Shown here piece by piece: positions 51,401-62,590 of a DNA stretch of 64,000 nucleotides. The translations under genes were made by a program, and so were the position numbers. Within the stretch, counting starts at the first letter, position 1. Every line of letters begins with the position of its first letter. Source of the DNA: Antedon mediterranea (lineage: Eukaryota > Echinodermata > Crinoidea > Comatulida > Antedonidae); contig NC_092670.1 in assembly GCF_964355755.1 (NCBI RefSeq), positions 30,679,795 through 30,743,794 on the forward strand, read 5' to 3'. Under the pieces are notes generated by a model, which was not told where the DNA came from, did no database searches, and saw nothing but the letters and a program-made list of their open reading frames with translations.

Positions 51401-54400
51401 AATTCATATTGAGTTGAAATTATCTCAAACGAAAACTAATAAACACATGCTCGATCCAATAATACAAACACATCTAAATGTCTAGATCTAGACCAGTGTG
51501 TTACATACATGAATGAATTGGATTTATATATGAGATGACCCAGTAATTAAAGCTTTGCTTTGGTTTTTACACAATTATATTTATTTTTGTTGTTAGTATT
51601 GCTTATTATTGTTCCTAAATAAAATTATTTGTATTAATTTGTTCGACATAAACTTTGCTAGCTCACAATATAAGACAATTATTATTATTACTATCATTAA
51701 CATGGAGCTAAGTTCTCCATGGTATTAACGACCATTAGTGTAGAATTATTTAAGTAAGTCTAGAGTCGCTCGAGTATTAAGTAATCCCGCTGGAACATAT
51801 TCCGTTACTCTTGTATTTATTAATACCTAAAATGTGAAATAAATAATACGAAGAATCTATTAACATTCTAGGTTTGAGGTTCACCTGTAGGTTAAAGATC
51901 ATTATATGTAACAAGAGGATAATGATTATTTTTCTGTACTAAGATCAATTTTTACATTAATTTAATAAAATAATTTTGACGATAATGCTTAAATAATAAA
52001 AGACCGAACTTCTTGTTATATTATTAGTATTCATGAAAATGAAAATGTATGGTAAAAAAATATTTAAAAAAAACTCTTCTTCAATTAACAGAAGTGAGAG
52101 TGGGAAGGATGGAATGCTATCATTACATAAAACACGTGTTCACAGTTTCTTTTCACATGAAGTTCTTTTACAGATCTGAGGTGGTGAAATTGGTTTATAT
52201 TATGCATCTTCAGTAAACATTGCATTTTGAAATAACATCACTTTTGGGAGGGACCATTTATTTAGTTTTTAGGTATAGAGGTAACATAGATTTTACTAAT
52301 GGAAACAAATTATGATGAGACAATCACATTTTGCTATATAAACGCATTCCAGTCTGATGAGGGTTATTTGAGTCTTCAGGTGTCTACTTATTTTTTCGAC
52401 GAGGACAATAATGATAAGCGATTTTAAAAGTTATAATATTTCACATTGCCGAGGGTGTAATCTAAAAGAGTGCAATCGACAATAAAACAGCGCGTCCGTT
52501 TGCAAATATTTCCGCAGAACTAAAACCAATAGTCGGAACAATGTTTACTACATTTAGTGGTTGGAATGGAATTTATTTTATTTAGGCCTTTTGGCAGTGA
52601 ATGGCAAACACATTCAACTGAGTAAGATTATTTCAAAGGAGTATCGATGTTTCTACTTAAATTTTATAATACTATGGTAAGGTAACCAATACAACAGTAC
52701 ATACATGAGTAATCACGTAAAAGGTAGAATACATGAACAAGCTTATGACAGAGTTTTTTTAGCGCCATCAACAAAATGCAGTACCGTGTCTTCAAAGGCA
52801 ACTACTGTCCAACACATATGTTGTATGCCAATTACAGTATAGTTTTAGATTTCTAATGGGTATTCACCCATTAATTTCTTTTTTTGTAGCAAGATATTAC
52901 AATTTTTGTTTTTTTGGTTTAGGAATTTGTATTATGTTACTTATTTGAAAATTGTACAATACATATTTTATACAATATTAGATAAAGAAAAAATGGCAAT
53001 GTTGTGGGTATCAGTGGTTGGATCTAAAAAATAAAATAAGCAAAAAGCTAAATCATCAAAACGTAAAACAGTGTATGCATTAGTATACTGTAGTTGTAAG
53101 CTAATGTTAACGTGTATGTGTCATTGTTAATGTTAGGCGTTGCCATCGGCAGACACGACACGATACGACAGGCTCTGCATAATGTCGTACGATTATCAGT
53201 TTTTATCAAATCTAGTTAAATTGTATTTCTAGGTAAAATTTAATCTACAGATGAGAGCAATGAAACTGTAGGTCTACCCTGAACCATTCGGTGACCTTCA
53301 AATAATAACATTTTATTTTAAAACACATTTTTGCTATCACACTAAACACGCACCGTTAGCTCCTTGAGGCAGGCAATAGATTGTTTCCATTATGCTGATA
53401 CATTCAACTTATGAAAGTAATCACCATTTTAACCTTTGCTTTCGGCATATTTACGTTAGTTTTATTGAATGTGAATCCCAATAGACAAAAAAAGTAATTC
53501 ATGTGAACTATTAGTTATAATATTCATTGTATTGTTATGGCAAAAGCGTTTGATATTTTATTGCTTTAACGTTTGGTATTTGATGAATAGCAACACTGAG
53601 AAAATCAAAAACATTGGATGGATGAATGGACACGTTAATGAATGCGTTTTAATTTGTTAAAACTAAACGCTACAGTATAATAAAGCGATACATCGGTATG
53701 TCCCGGGCGAGTAGTGGTCAACAACATTATACACAAGCCTAAGTAACCCGCAAATGAGAAGTATAAAACAAAGCGTTTGATTTAAGACTACTGCAAATAT
53801 GTGTGAAATGAACTTCAAACTTTAAATTTACCTTGTTGTATTATAATAGATAGAATAATGTTCGAGATTAATGTTATTTCGATTGATGAATAAAATATTA
53901 TTGTATCATTGTATATTGTTTGTAGTATATTGTGATATTGAATTTCTAATGAAATAAATCACACATTATATCAAATAAACGCTAGGCCTATATTATGAAT
54001 AATATGTTAGGGTTAGGTTAGGTTTGCTTAGGACGTTTTTAGTACTAATTAGGCCTACGTTTTCCTAAAAAGGGTTGTGTATTAAAGAATATTCCCGAGA
54101 GATAATTGTATACAGTGTGTATTATAACACAAAAGTGTCCCTGCTATTTCTTGGTTAATTTCAAATCGTGCTGTGGATTATATTCTCCTATTTTAACAAT
54201 CGGGTAGGCTATTTATGCGACACGCACGCTTTTTGAGAAGTGTGTGCACATTTAGTTCTAAAAACGCGACCAGTCTGCTACGAAATATTAAAGATTGGCA
54301 GAAATCTACGACTTTCCATTTGAATTGCTTATAGCTTGATATTCCTTTCGCGTCAACGTTTATTTACGCCGATGTTGACCAATCGGATTAAATGTTGTGA

Positions 54401-57400
54401 CAGAGCTAAGTTATATATTTATATTATATAGACTTGCACTGATAAAGGGCTAGTGTTGCCCGAAAGCTCTGCTAACTTTTCTGGCTGTTTTACTTTATTG
54501 TTTTGATTTAGCTTTTAACGCTTTTTTTTGTAACTCCACTGAGAGTATTCGTGACATTCGTGTGACGACGCACCACAGGTTGTTGAGTATTCCGCGCATG
54601 CTCATTTGTTTCTGAGCGTGCGCAGAATAACTTTTTAAATCAATTATAGTCGAGTTATGAAAAAAAAAAAGCAATTCGCTAAGCAGTACAACGCACCATA
54701 CTAATGATATTCATTAAGATGTTTTGCCTAAAGAAGAGCTGTATCTGTTGATTTTACTAAACTAAACAGGCATTCAATCCTGTCACGAACGAATCATGTA
54801 TGATTAAATTAAACAAACGTACGTTTATACGGATAAAATATTGTAACTATTTAAAAAAAATCGTCTCAGCTATATTTTTTAATCATATTTATTATACTCA
54901 CGTACCAGACAATCGGATACTTAGCATTGTTGTTATAAATCACATAAGCAAAACAGATTTCTTAAAATGCCTATTAATTATTTACCTCTTCATTACAGGT
55001 CTTTTTTCTTGTCCTATTAAGCACATGCACGTTTTTAATTTTGTGTGTTGTGAATAACAATTTATTGCTGTAATCTCAAAAGTGAAAATTTAAAATGTCC
55101 CATGGGTCAAGTGAGAAATATCAAAACGACGACGAATTCTTCAAGATGACACATATTAAAACATTCACCTTTGATTGGTTAATTTCGCATCACGTGCCGT
55201 TGGATATTTTTGTTTATTACAAGGTAATCGTTCTATTCAATAGATTATTTATATGCACGCTCTGCATTTTGTACACAACGGTATAGAGATGCGATATGGC
55301 AAATCACGGTACATTGTGCGCGTTATTTCTGATTTATATCGCAGCAAAAAATGTTAGTGTTTACTTAGGCCTAACCCTCGAATAATAGTATTACAACTAA
55401 TGAATTGCTATATTTTGTTGACTTGAATATATAAAACAGTTTATTTATTGGATACTACAGTATCTGGCGCAAATTTTGCATTCAAGTAAGAAGGAATTCA
55501 TTATTCAGATTCGGTTTAATTGGTAAAAAGAAACACATTTTGGCATACATGGCGTCTCATACATACAACTGAGCCGGAATCTAGACGGACAAAAATCAAA
55601 TAAATGAATGAATGAATACTAACACAAGTAAGTAAGTAAATAACTAGAGACTTACCGGATCAACATAAAAATACAAAATAACTGAGAATAGAGAAAGTGT
55701 GTATAAACAAATAAAGGATGCCAGTAGATTAGCGTGGATCTTGTTCCTCTTTACTCGCAGAGCTCTGAAAAGAATTACAACACAATACAGTATTTACGTA
55801 TCAAAAAATAGCATTGCAAAATACAGTATTGACCAAGGCGGATAAAAGGGAATATCCGGGATTGTATATACAATTGTAGAAATAGAAGGGCTGTCAATAT
55901 TACTTTTGGTTATGGTGAGGGTTAAAGGTCATTAGTTTCTATGAAAATGGTATATACTCTTCAGTCTACAAGTAACCAAGCATATAATTTTGTGTAACAC
56001 AATACTTCTTAATTATTAATTATACGCGGCACAATTGTTTTATTTTCTTTAAAAAAATGTTTAACAGTTACTTAAAGTTAAAGAGGCATACGTGGTCTTA
56101 ATGTTACAACAGAAGCGGCAGAAAATTAACGCCGCAACATTGTGTCTGGTAATAATGACAGAATTATAACAGAATATTGTAAACTAAAATACCATAATTA
56201 AATAACTTAATATAAATCGTAAGAAAAACAACGTCAATAGAAACGTTGGTGATGTAAGGGTATTAAGTTATTGGCTAAAAAACTAATTATTCATTAGGGA
56301 CAAGCGGTACAGACAAAAAAATAAAGCCTCTTTACACAAATGAAGAACAAGCATGTTTGAACTTTCATTTCATTATTTGGAAGAAACATTAGAAGGAAGT
56401 CAACAAAACTATTTCTATAATTATCTTAATTGAGTTCCCTCGTGTTATCTAAGGCTCATACTTTGAAGAGGCTCGTGCCATGGTGGTGTAGGCCTAACAA
56501 AACGATTTCTTTAAATGTCACAGTACTAACCTTATTCCTACTATCATAAAGAAAGCCACCACAAGTGCGATGAGAGACACGGGGTATCCTACCATCGATA
56601 TGTAATTTAAAGCCTAGAAATAGAAGAACAAAAAAAAACAAATGGTATATTTGAGAGCCTACATTATAATAATGTGTACAATCGAGAGCTAGTACCGTTG
56701 TGAGAATAGTAATGAGTCTCACAGCGCAACATGAAAAGAATAGCTACTGAAATAAATGAGTTTTCAGGAGAGATTTGAATTGAAAAGGGGATGGAGTGTC
56801 GGGGATGGAGTGTAACGGATGGATCGAGAAAGTTGGTTCCGGATCTCAGGTGCCTGAGCAAAGAAGCCCTTAGGCACGGATTTTAGGTTGGTTCTAGGTG
56901 GAGGATCCCATGTGCAGTGGGACATATGATTTAAAAATTTCAATAAGATAATGGGACAGCAGTGCCATAAAGACACTTATATGAACATATTGCAATCTTC
57001 ATGTCATGTGTCGTTCATCCATACGACGTCTGAATTGCATTTAAGCCAACTTGAACAAAGCATGTTTCAATATTAATAATTCTTTATATAGGGAAGGCCT
57101 ACTATTACAGGTCACGTGGGTTCACATTTCTCTCTTTCATCAACGATGGTTTGTACCGATTAATGTATAACTTAAATAGTACGAGATTGTAATGTTTATC
57201 GATATTCGGAGACAGTATTTGTTAATGTGTCAGTGCATTGTTGATATTAGATTATTGCATCAAAACAATCAGTGGTCACTATCCCAAACAGAACTCGTAT
57301 GACATCACTGTTACCGTCATCAGCTTTAACATAGTCATGTTAATAGATTTGTGATCAATTGATCCAAGTTAAATCGGTGAAACATATCATCCAATATTGG

Positions 57401-58611
57401 ACCTTTTTGTTGCCACAGTCGTTTGAACCTTACTCACTCATGTATTTCATACACAAAATCCTGCAGAACTTACATCGCAATGATGACATCTACAAACGTC
57501 ACCAGACAATAAGATGTGTTCACATTGCACATTGCTTAATGCGGTCCAGTTTCCGTCTGAATTACAATCATTGTCAGCATTTCCTGAATAAAACATAAAA
57601 AACACTAAAATTAACATTAATTATTATTAATATTGATAATGTTATCACAATATTGACGATGATAAAATAAATAAACAAACACAGAGATAACGTAAACACA
57701 ACGATGGGGAAGATCATTAGTTGTTTCCTTATTGTTGATTTTAAATAGAATTATCCATCTAAATGTTATATCGTGATGAATAACAACATTTCTTACCCCC
57801 GTTTAGTCCATACGCTATATCGAGTTCAACGGGACACGACGCAGTAGCCGTCTGGCCAGCAATGGTTGGAGGCCAGCATATATAGCACTGCAATGTAGCT
57901 GGACAAAAAGATTTCCCTGAATTCCTAAGCCCTAAAAAATAGAAAACATTATTATTGCGTTAAGAATGTCCAGGAGTAAATGCAGTGAAGATATGTTTGT
58001 TTGTTTTGTTCTTTTGTATATGGATGTTCTATCCGAAATAAAGAAAATTAATGAATGAATTATAGCCCCACAATTTAATATACAAGTTCAAGAATTTCGA
58101 AACGTTGCTGGATAGCATATAAGTCCGCAGACTTGTTTCCAATAGGGTCCTTCAGGTTGTGAATTGGGAATTACACCAGGAGAAGAGACGATCCCTTACT
58201 CTTTCAATTCCAAAAGCGTACTACGTTCTTAAACGTGCACATGAGCCATGTTGCACACGGGACCAGCAGCGTACCATCCAAAAGACGGCGGTCCTCTATC
58301 TACATGTACAGTACTCCAACTCGCAAGTTGGAACACTTGAATCGTGAAACCTATGGTCTTTAACGGTACTAATTACCACCATTTTGGCAGTTTACACTAT
58401 GCCGCTCTATATACAATATCGTATAATTAATCTAGGCCTACTATACATTAACTGAACATGTGAACGATGTTATATCTAAAGCAATTGGTAGTGATTACTT
58501 ACGCATTTCTTCGTATTCGTATCTTTCATTGCAACCTACTTCTAACTTATGATACGATGAGTAATCAGAACTATAATCGGATGGAACCGTGTCGGCGTAG
58601 TCAGCTGCCAT
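39091..58611 (-). CDS. Class B1 (secretin-family) GPCR, 13 coding exons
   Basis: Minus-strand exons 58611-58503, 57931-57797, 57583-57474, 56613-56531, 55764-55656, 51270-51105, 48403-48310, 47327-47280, 46754-46692, 45119-45047, 44844-44759, 44420-44120 and 39483-39091 join to 1770 nt, 589 residues, all in phase. The family senses peptide hormones and signals through G proteins. Motifs seen: extracellular CWPPTIAG and SCP (about 55-71), TM1 VGYPVSL, TM2 RNKIH (His156), TM3 WMSVEGFYLY (Glu208), TM4 GWGPP (236-240), ECL2 CWW (307-309), TM5 AMNVFF, TM7 QG (407-408) and FMNSEVQ. Odd points: ten cysteines in the N-terminal domain, no signal peptide, an unusually long ECL2, TM6 without the PxxG proline, and a 170-residue tail. 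The ligand cannot be told from sequence; CRF/PTH/calcitonin-like subfamilies are all possible. Confidence 0.93.
41745..41855. mobile_element. Possible decayed MITE
   Basis: AGCCCGTTCACACTTAGTTA at the left and a related inverted block (complement of GAACAGGAACGGACC) at the right, with TTTACCCGGG / CCCAAGTAAAT-like partners inside. Pairing is patchy, so this is tentative. Confidence 0.3.
43428..43725. mobile_element. MITE-like element with inverted ends related to the 27.4-kb repeat
   Basis: The left block ATTACGAATACGATAACAAA faces a right block whose reverse complement reads GTTACGAGTACGATAACTAA. The reverse-complemented right end continues outward as GAGGTTTCGCA, the same start as the tandem repeat at 27.37 kb. 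The element is about 300 bp with no convincing coding content. Confidence 0.6.
44120..44420 (-). CDS. Receptor exon 12 (TM6, TM7)
   Basis: Encodes residues 359-459: TM6 SAIVLVVLLGTVYIVFLI, ECL3 with sequon NVT (Asn387), TM7 ending at QGLAVAILYVFMNSEVQ and a proximal tail with an Asn-Gly repeat. In TM6 the usual PLLG is VLLG. The donor GTAAGA follows AACGCATCA. If it is not used, translation ends four codons later (VRRI stop). Confidence 0.93.
44759..44844 (-). CDS. Receptor exon 11 (end of TM5, ICL3)
   Basis: Encodes MNVFFLAMILKVLLPKIKAT and GQNNIRNH. It contains the conserved TM5 Asn and basic ICL3 residues used for G-protein contact in this family. The donor is GTGAGT, phase 2. Confidence 0.9.
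45047..45119 (-). CDS. Receptor exon 10 (ECL2 Cys-Trp and TM5)
   Basis: Encodes NCWWTEHILWQQYAFIITPI and LLLLA. Cys307 is the expected disulfide partner of Cys187 at the top of TM3, and the following Trp is the family-conserved CW motif. Confidence 0.92.
45330..45480. repeat. Dispersed repeat related to 55540-55610
   Basis: Shares ATGGCGTTTCATAC, CAGACAAAAATC and an AAATAAATAAA tail with the segment at 55545-55610 (ATGGCGTCTCATAC, CGGACAAAAATC, AATAAATGAATG). Two copies of a short retroposed repeat are likely. Confidence 0.45.
45939..46203. mobile_element. MITE-like inverted-repeat element
   Basis: TTGTTTCCGCAGCCAAAACT at the left and, reverse-complemented, CCGTGTTACCGCAGCCACAA at the right, continuing into ATTATCGGTTA / ATTTACCGATA. 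An internal TTTCCACAAGCAG repeat complicates the structure. It is noncoding, about 265 bp, and lies in a receptor intron. Confidence 0.55.
46692..46754 (-). CDS. Receptor exon 9 (Tyr/Ser-rich ECL2 segment)
   Basis: A 63-nt exon encoding SYSYSYYSNYSQHGAYDTDS and a final Ser, with sequon NYS (Asn293) and Tyr next to Asp (Y300-D301). Phase 2 at both ends, so it can be skipped without changing frame. The acceptor is CTATTTCAG and the donor GTAAGT. Confidence 0.8.
47280..47327 (-). CDS. Receptor exon 8 (ECL2 micro-exon)
   Basis: A 48-nt exon encoding YTQPINATDQHEMSP with sequon NAT (Asn275). The acceptor TTCTTGAAG is weak and the donor is GTGAAG. Phase 2 at both ends. It is supported mainly by perfect frame continuity with exons 7 and 9. 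Confidence 0.65.
48310..48403 (-). CDS. Receptor exon 7 (TM4 and start of ECL2)
   Basis: Completes the GWGPP motif and encodes TM4 PPAILILCQTMAYVF, then polar QENKESTSQEPTEYQ. The acceptor is TTTTTCAG and the donor GTAAGG, phase 2. Confidence 0.9.
48697..49044 (+). CDS. Open frame with an internal YVGL repeat, unknown
   Basis: A plus-strand frame inside a receptor intron, about 115 codons from the ATG at 48697. The C-terminal half repeats YYVGLMEDSAGNYVGL and CVGLIEESVED-like units. No signal peptide, membrane segment or known domain is visible, and no splice or poly(A) support was found. It may be a small lineage-specific gene, a pseudogene or a chance frame. Confidence 0.2.
   Translation: MPRISTVHVVGTWIYMTHYSSSPFPVKVSLQQGVLKECLNHASQFLNDNNVEENAAQPGKCLLYLQVKFPQNYYVGLMEDSAGNYVGLCDIHATSCYCVGLIEESVEDASPSYHV
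50285..50350 (+). mobile_element. LINE 3' terminus
   Basis: CACCGATATAAAGGTG (a small stem-loop) followed by TCGTTTCCAAATAAAC matches the end of the LINE at 62265-62303, CACCGATTTAAAGGTG followed by an (AAAT)n tail. Upstream T-rich sequence to about 50150 is probably the same element's 3' UTR. Confidence 0.5.
51105..51270 (-). CDS. Receptor exon 6 (TM3, ICL2)
   Basis: Encodes residues 183-237, APPLCQIITMSLSYF with Cys187, TM3 with WMSVEGFYLYALVVLAF and ICL2 RLEPDKIRMWKYCLLGW. Glu208 of the VEG motif is the family's polar-network residue. This exon alone identifies the class. Confidence 0.95.
51271..55655 (-). other. Receptor intron 5
   Basis: About 4.4 kb with a possible Penelope-like remnant at 54.23-54.53 kb. 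A plus-strand frame at 55095-55286 starts MSHGSSEKYQNDDEF and ends before a donor-like AAG|GTAATC, but nothing supports it as a gene. Otherwise nothing notable. Confidence 0.7.
54230..54530 (+). mobile_element. Possible Penelope-like retroelement 3' remnant
   Basis: CTGATAAAGGGCTAGTGTTG and CCCGAAAGCTCTGCTAAC, followed by TTTTACTTTATTGTTTT, resemble the sequence that follows the endonuclease domain in Penelope-like elements of marine animals. No GIY-YIG protein motif can be read, so the assignment rests on resemblance only. Confidence 0.3.
55656..55764 (-). CDS. Receptor exon 5 (TM2)
   Basis: Encodes RALRVKRNKIHANLLASF and ICLYTLSLFSVILYFYVDP. His156 in the RNKIH motif is the conserved TM2 His of class B receptors. 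ECL1 is very short. The acceptor TTTTCAG and donor GTAAGT are strong. Confidence 0.93.
56531..56613 (-). CDS. Receptor exon 4 (TM1)
   Basis: Encodes ALNYISMVGYPVSLIALV and VAFFMIVGI. GYPVSL matches the class B TM1 GYSxSL pattern (Gly127, Ser131). The donor is GTTAGT, phase 2. Confidence 0.92.
57474..57583 (-). CDS. Receptor exon 3 (C-terminal half of hormone-binding domain)
   Basis: Encodes GNADNDCNSDGNWTALSNVQ and CEHILLSGDVCRCHHCD. C-x4-G-x-W is the conserved pattern. Asn93 (NWT) is a sequon. The closing VCRCHHC adds three cysteines not expected in the six-Cys fold. Confidence 0.88.
57797..57931 (-). CDS. Receptor exon 2 (N-terminal half of hormone-binding domain)
   Basis: Encodes RLRNSGKSFCPATLQCYICW and PPTIAGQTATASCPVELDI. 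C-x8-C-WP and SCP align with the family pattern, but the usual WD pair reads LQ and an extra Cys replaces the next Gly. The acceptor TTTTTTAG and donor GTAAGA are intact. Confidence 0.9.
57985..58065 (+). mobile_element. LINE 3' tail in receptor intron 1
   Basis: ATGGATGTTCTATCCGAAAT, then AAAGAAAATTAATGAATGAA, closely resembles the retroelement end at 62540-62585 (CAGTTTGTCTGAAATAAAGTTG). Probably a short 3' fragment. Confidence 0.45.
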
Positions 58612-58638
58612 TTTGTGTCTATCTAATGTCTACAAATT
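58503..58638 (-). CDS. Receptor exon 1 of the coding sequence (start codon)
   Basis: The ATG at 58611 has a good context (CAAAATGG). It is preceded in frame by a TAG inside the same exon and by an acceptor (TTTAATTTCAG) at 58639, so a noncoding leader exon exists upstream and the protein really starts here. Residues 1-36 are acidic with repeated Asp-Tyr/Ser (DYADTVPSDYSSDYSSY) and one Cys (Cys27). No hydrophobic signal peptide is present. Confidence 0.85.
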
Positions 58639-61600
58639 CTGAAATTAAACAAAACATACACGTTAAAATAATAGTTCAACGTCTACGAAACATAAGAGGA
58701 CAACGCGAACTAACGCATGGTACTTATAAACTAACAAATGCGTAAATGTTGGTTAGATTGTAATTTCAACTTTCTCCTGCAATAGAGAGCTTTTGAAATT
58801 GTACGAATAACACATGGTCAACTCATATATTTCTGAGCGTGTTCAGAGTGACTTTTTTCCCTCGACAGCTCTGCAGTCGATTGGTGTAGTGATAACGATA
58901 GTACCGTTCAGTAAATATTAACTTTCGTCCAATAACAGACGAGTCTATCGCCCTCTTTTAATATTAGATCAAATTAGATTTCTTCAAGAAACAGATCAAT
59001 GCAGGGACCGAGTTTCACATTTGTGTGTGAAGTTTAATTAGGTACGGGTTTTTGTTTATCTGTGAAAAAAATGATCTCTGTACTGGTTTCAATCAAATCA
59101 ATCATTTTGAATAATTGATTTCGAACGGACTGTGAACAGGACACGGCGGGTGTACTTTGGGCAGATTCAATCTCAGCATGGGGAGGCTGTGCCCTTCATC
59201 TGGATCCTATACCGGTACATTTACTTTAGCGCTAATTTCGGTTATGGCAAACACGATATGACATAAACATACGCATATTGATATTTTAAGAAACAGGTGT
59301 AATATTATTGGTATCTTGATTGGGTGTATAACTGTTAAGCATGGTATTCATTCGGGTTCTGGTTATTGGTCAATGTTCAGGTTCTAGGTCAAAGTTCGTC
59401 TTATAGCGAAGGTGTAAAAAGACCTTTTGGGATCGAAGAAGATTTATTCTAATTAATTAAAAAGTGTAAACCTTCATTAACCTAATTATAGCTACTAATT
59501 GAGAAGATGGTTCTTGTTGTTATTTGGAGCTTGTTTAATACCCAGGAATGACATAAACATTGTTGATTGATTTTCATCACGTGCGTTCCATGACGCAGAT
59601 TATCATTCTCGATGTCGTGTAATTAAATTTGTTTAAAATTGCAACATTGTGTTATGGTATGACACAGTATATAGATATAGAATGTCATAACATTTACACT
59701 GCAATTAAATATATCCGATTACTACAATATCATCATAATAAATCTGATCTAAGTGCTGAAACTGGTTCACAATCAGTAAAGTCAATATTCGATTCTGGTT
59801 TGGTAATAGACGGAAAACTATCTACACTGAGCAGCTCTTTTCCGTTTAACCACCCGTCCGCTTGGCCTTACAGTGTAAAATGGTCATAATTATTTAAATA
59901 AAATATATTCTATTCATTTTGTTTCGTTTACCGCTTTTATGTAAAAATTGGCATAACAGTGTAAATTACCATCAACACTGATTTTGCCATAGACAATACA
60001 ATATAACCGACCAAACATTGCCTCAAGACCAATCTTTTATTTTAGTGACACGCAGATGCAATTTAAAAGTAATCATAGAAAACAATATCTTAACCATTGA
60101 GATAGCATACTAATCACATGAAAGCGATTATCACACACTCCTCCCGAGAGGCTTTCTGAAACCCGTCTTGATTGGTCATACAAGTTGTGGTTAATTAAAA
60201 TGCGCCAAAATTTACAATCACAATTATCGGACGCGATAATTTGTTTGTGGTTGTTGGCACATAGAAAGCATCGAGTGCATTGGATAAAGAAGAAACTGTT
60301 TCTTAGAACATAGCGTCATGTTTATACGGTTAATCTGATTAGACACAATACAACGCTTGCTTTACAACAAATCCAACACGACATATTTCAGTTTATTGCC
60401 ACTTTTGAAACTAAGACTTATTTATCTCCGGGGATTCATTATAAATAAGTAAAATAGGGTTATTAAGAAAAAGGTCACGGCAGGATAATTATGTTATGGA
60501 TTGTACCATATTTTTGCAACGTTAATGATCATATTCATTCGTTGGTTGTTTGTTTGTTGGTTTGTCCAGATGCGAAATACATTGCAGGTCATAACATAAT
60601 ATAGGCCTATTAAACTTTAATTTTATTAACAAAGGCCTCTATAAATTAAAAAAAAGGAAGAAAAACGATAATATTAATATCAAAGCAATATAACAATTAA
60701 CTAATACAAAAAATCCCGATTGAGTTGAGTAATAATGTCACAAAAAACAAAATATAAGTTACTTTGCTTTGTTGTATACGCTAAAATAAGTTGTCCATGT
60801 TTCGAAGATTGTAAGCCTAATTGTTGAACTATAGACAAAACGTAGGTCTACATCGGTATAGCTAAAATAAAGACGTACAGACGATAAACCTGTATATGAC
60901 ACACTGGAAGTACAGAATTCCTGGTTTTAAAATGTTATTTAATAAGGCGACATAAAGTATAGGGTAAATTCTTATGATTGTTTACCTTTGACGATGTTTG
61001 AGATTGGTATACTTAATTGTATTGGGTATACCTAAACAATTTACAAAAACTGACAATATCTAAATAATGACGTCCAAAGCCAATACATATGACGTAACTA
61101 AACACAGATGTTGTTTAAATATGATAAGATACAACATAGGCTATTTAAGTATATAGTAAACGTACGGTAGACTATAGTAGCCCTGACCAGCAAATGAGAC
61201 AGTTTGTCTTGCAATTGCCGCCAGATAGACAAGATTCAACGCAGTAGTCTGGACCTAATAGCTTTTGATCAACGTTAAAACGAGATGCTATATTGGCTGT
61301 CGATTGACAATATAAACATAGAAATAAAGAAACATTTAGATCCATTGTAAGTCAATCACCACTCCGTGGAGGATACTATCACGTACGTAGAGATGAATGG
61401 TTTTATACGAATGACATTGGTACAGCAGCAGTAAAGCGGTTAATGTTATTAAAATGACATATTCGTAAAAGGTTAAATGATCACACCGACAGAAAACAAA
61501 ACACTTTTAGGCAATCTCGAATGATGTTGAAAAGAGTTGTATGCTAGTAGTACGCCTTTGCACGATTACTTTGATCAATTAGGCCTATACAAGGCCTAGG
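58639..61600. other. No gene recognised
   Basis: This should contain the receptor leader exon(s) and promoter on the minus strand, but no noncoding exon can be placed by eye. The small plus-strand frame at 59629-59889 has no supporting features. Confidence 0.5.
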
Positions 61601-61649
61601 TGCCTAGTAAGACATCTCTCACAGATTTTGTCCTATTTAAGGACACAAT

Positions 61650-62303
61650 AAAAATATAAGTATATTTATTAGATGAAGTAGATTTTGAAGGAGCATCCTT
61701 AAATTTTAAACTTCGCTCAAACACATTAGCATTGGATAGCAGAGTTTCTAGATGGTCTGAAGAAAATAATGGTTTTTGTACAATTTGTAACATTAATCAA
61801 GAGGAAACTATAAGACACTTCCTGTTTATCTGTCCTGCTCTTACAAACATATTAAGATTGGAAGAGTTGGATAAGCTTGAACATGCATTAATTAATTATA
61901 ATAATATCTGGAATGAATTTTTCAAACTCAACTATCGATAATAAACTGTATTATGTTTTAGGATCAACAGCTATTCCTCTATACCTAATGAAGTAGAGTA
62001 GATTTTTGATAGATTTTGTAAACTTTATGTCAAGAGAGCTTGGAAGAAAAGATCAGAAATTAAGCATGTTCAATCTTTATAGTAGATTAAGATCTGTATT
62101 ACTGAATATTATCAGTTAATTTAAGTTTTAAATTGTTATTTTGTTGGGAGACTTTAGTTAATGTTTATAAATTCTTTTTTTACATATTTGTTTAGTTAAG
62201 TTTGTGAATTTGTAACTTTTACTTAAGAACGCACCAATTGTCATTGATTGAGTGCCACCGATTTAAAGGTGTAAGTTCAAATAAATAAATAAATAAATAA
62301 ACA
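61650..62303 (+). mobile_element. LINE 3' fragment with Cys-His motif and (AAAT)n tail
   Basis: Translation from about 61672 gives LDEVDFEGASLNFKLRSNT, then SRVSRW and CTICNINQEETIRHFLFICP. This is the C-C-H-C-type zinc-finger-like C-terminus of non-LTR retrotransposon proteins (C-x2-C, then H-x4-C). After a stop, another frame continues DRFCKLYVKRAWKKR near 62010. The 3' end is a CACCGATTTAAAGGTG stem-loop and AAATAAATAAATAAATAAAT. The element is 5' truncated and frameshifted. Confidence 0.8.
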
Positions 62304-62439
62304 AACTAAATTGGTACAGTATAACGTTAGTCAGAGTCAAATGAAATACCGGTACTACGGTAATCAACCAAATGAAAAGAAAAAACAAAATGTTAAACTG
62401 TATATGATTATAAATTGTTCGATTTTAAACTGCATTTTA

Positions 62440-62590
62440 AGTGGAGAGAGGCACTAAATAGATAATTCTTGGTCCTCTCTCCATGAAGGTTGCCTGTCAC
62501 ATAATGCTTGGTATTTCTTTTTTAATGTATTTATATGTTTCATATGGACAGTTTGTCTGAAATAAAGTTGAATTTTATTGAAAAAAGGTG
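62440..62590 (+). mobile_element. Retroelement 3' end
   Basis: GGAGAGAGGCAC / TGGTCCTCTCTCC form a stem, followed about 80 bp later by TGTCTGAAATAAAGTTGAAT. The combination is typical of a LINE 3' UTR with its tail. No coding is left. Confidence 0.45.

Noticed and set aside
55095-55286. First exon of a plus-strand gene (frame starting MSHGSSEKYQ)
   Set aside because: It has an ATG and a weak donor-like site, but no continuing exon, no domain and no promoter features. Chance is likely in a 4.4-kb intron.
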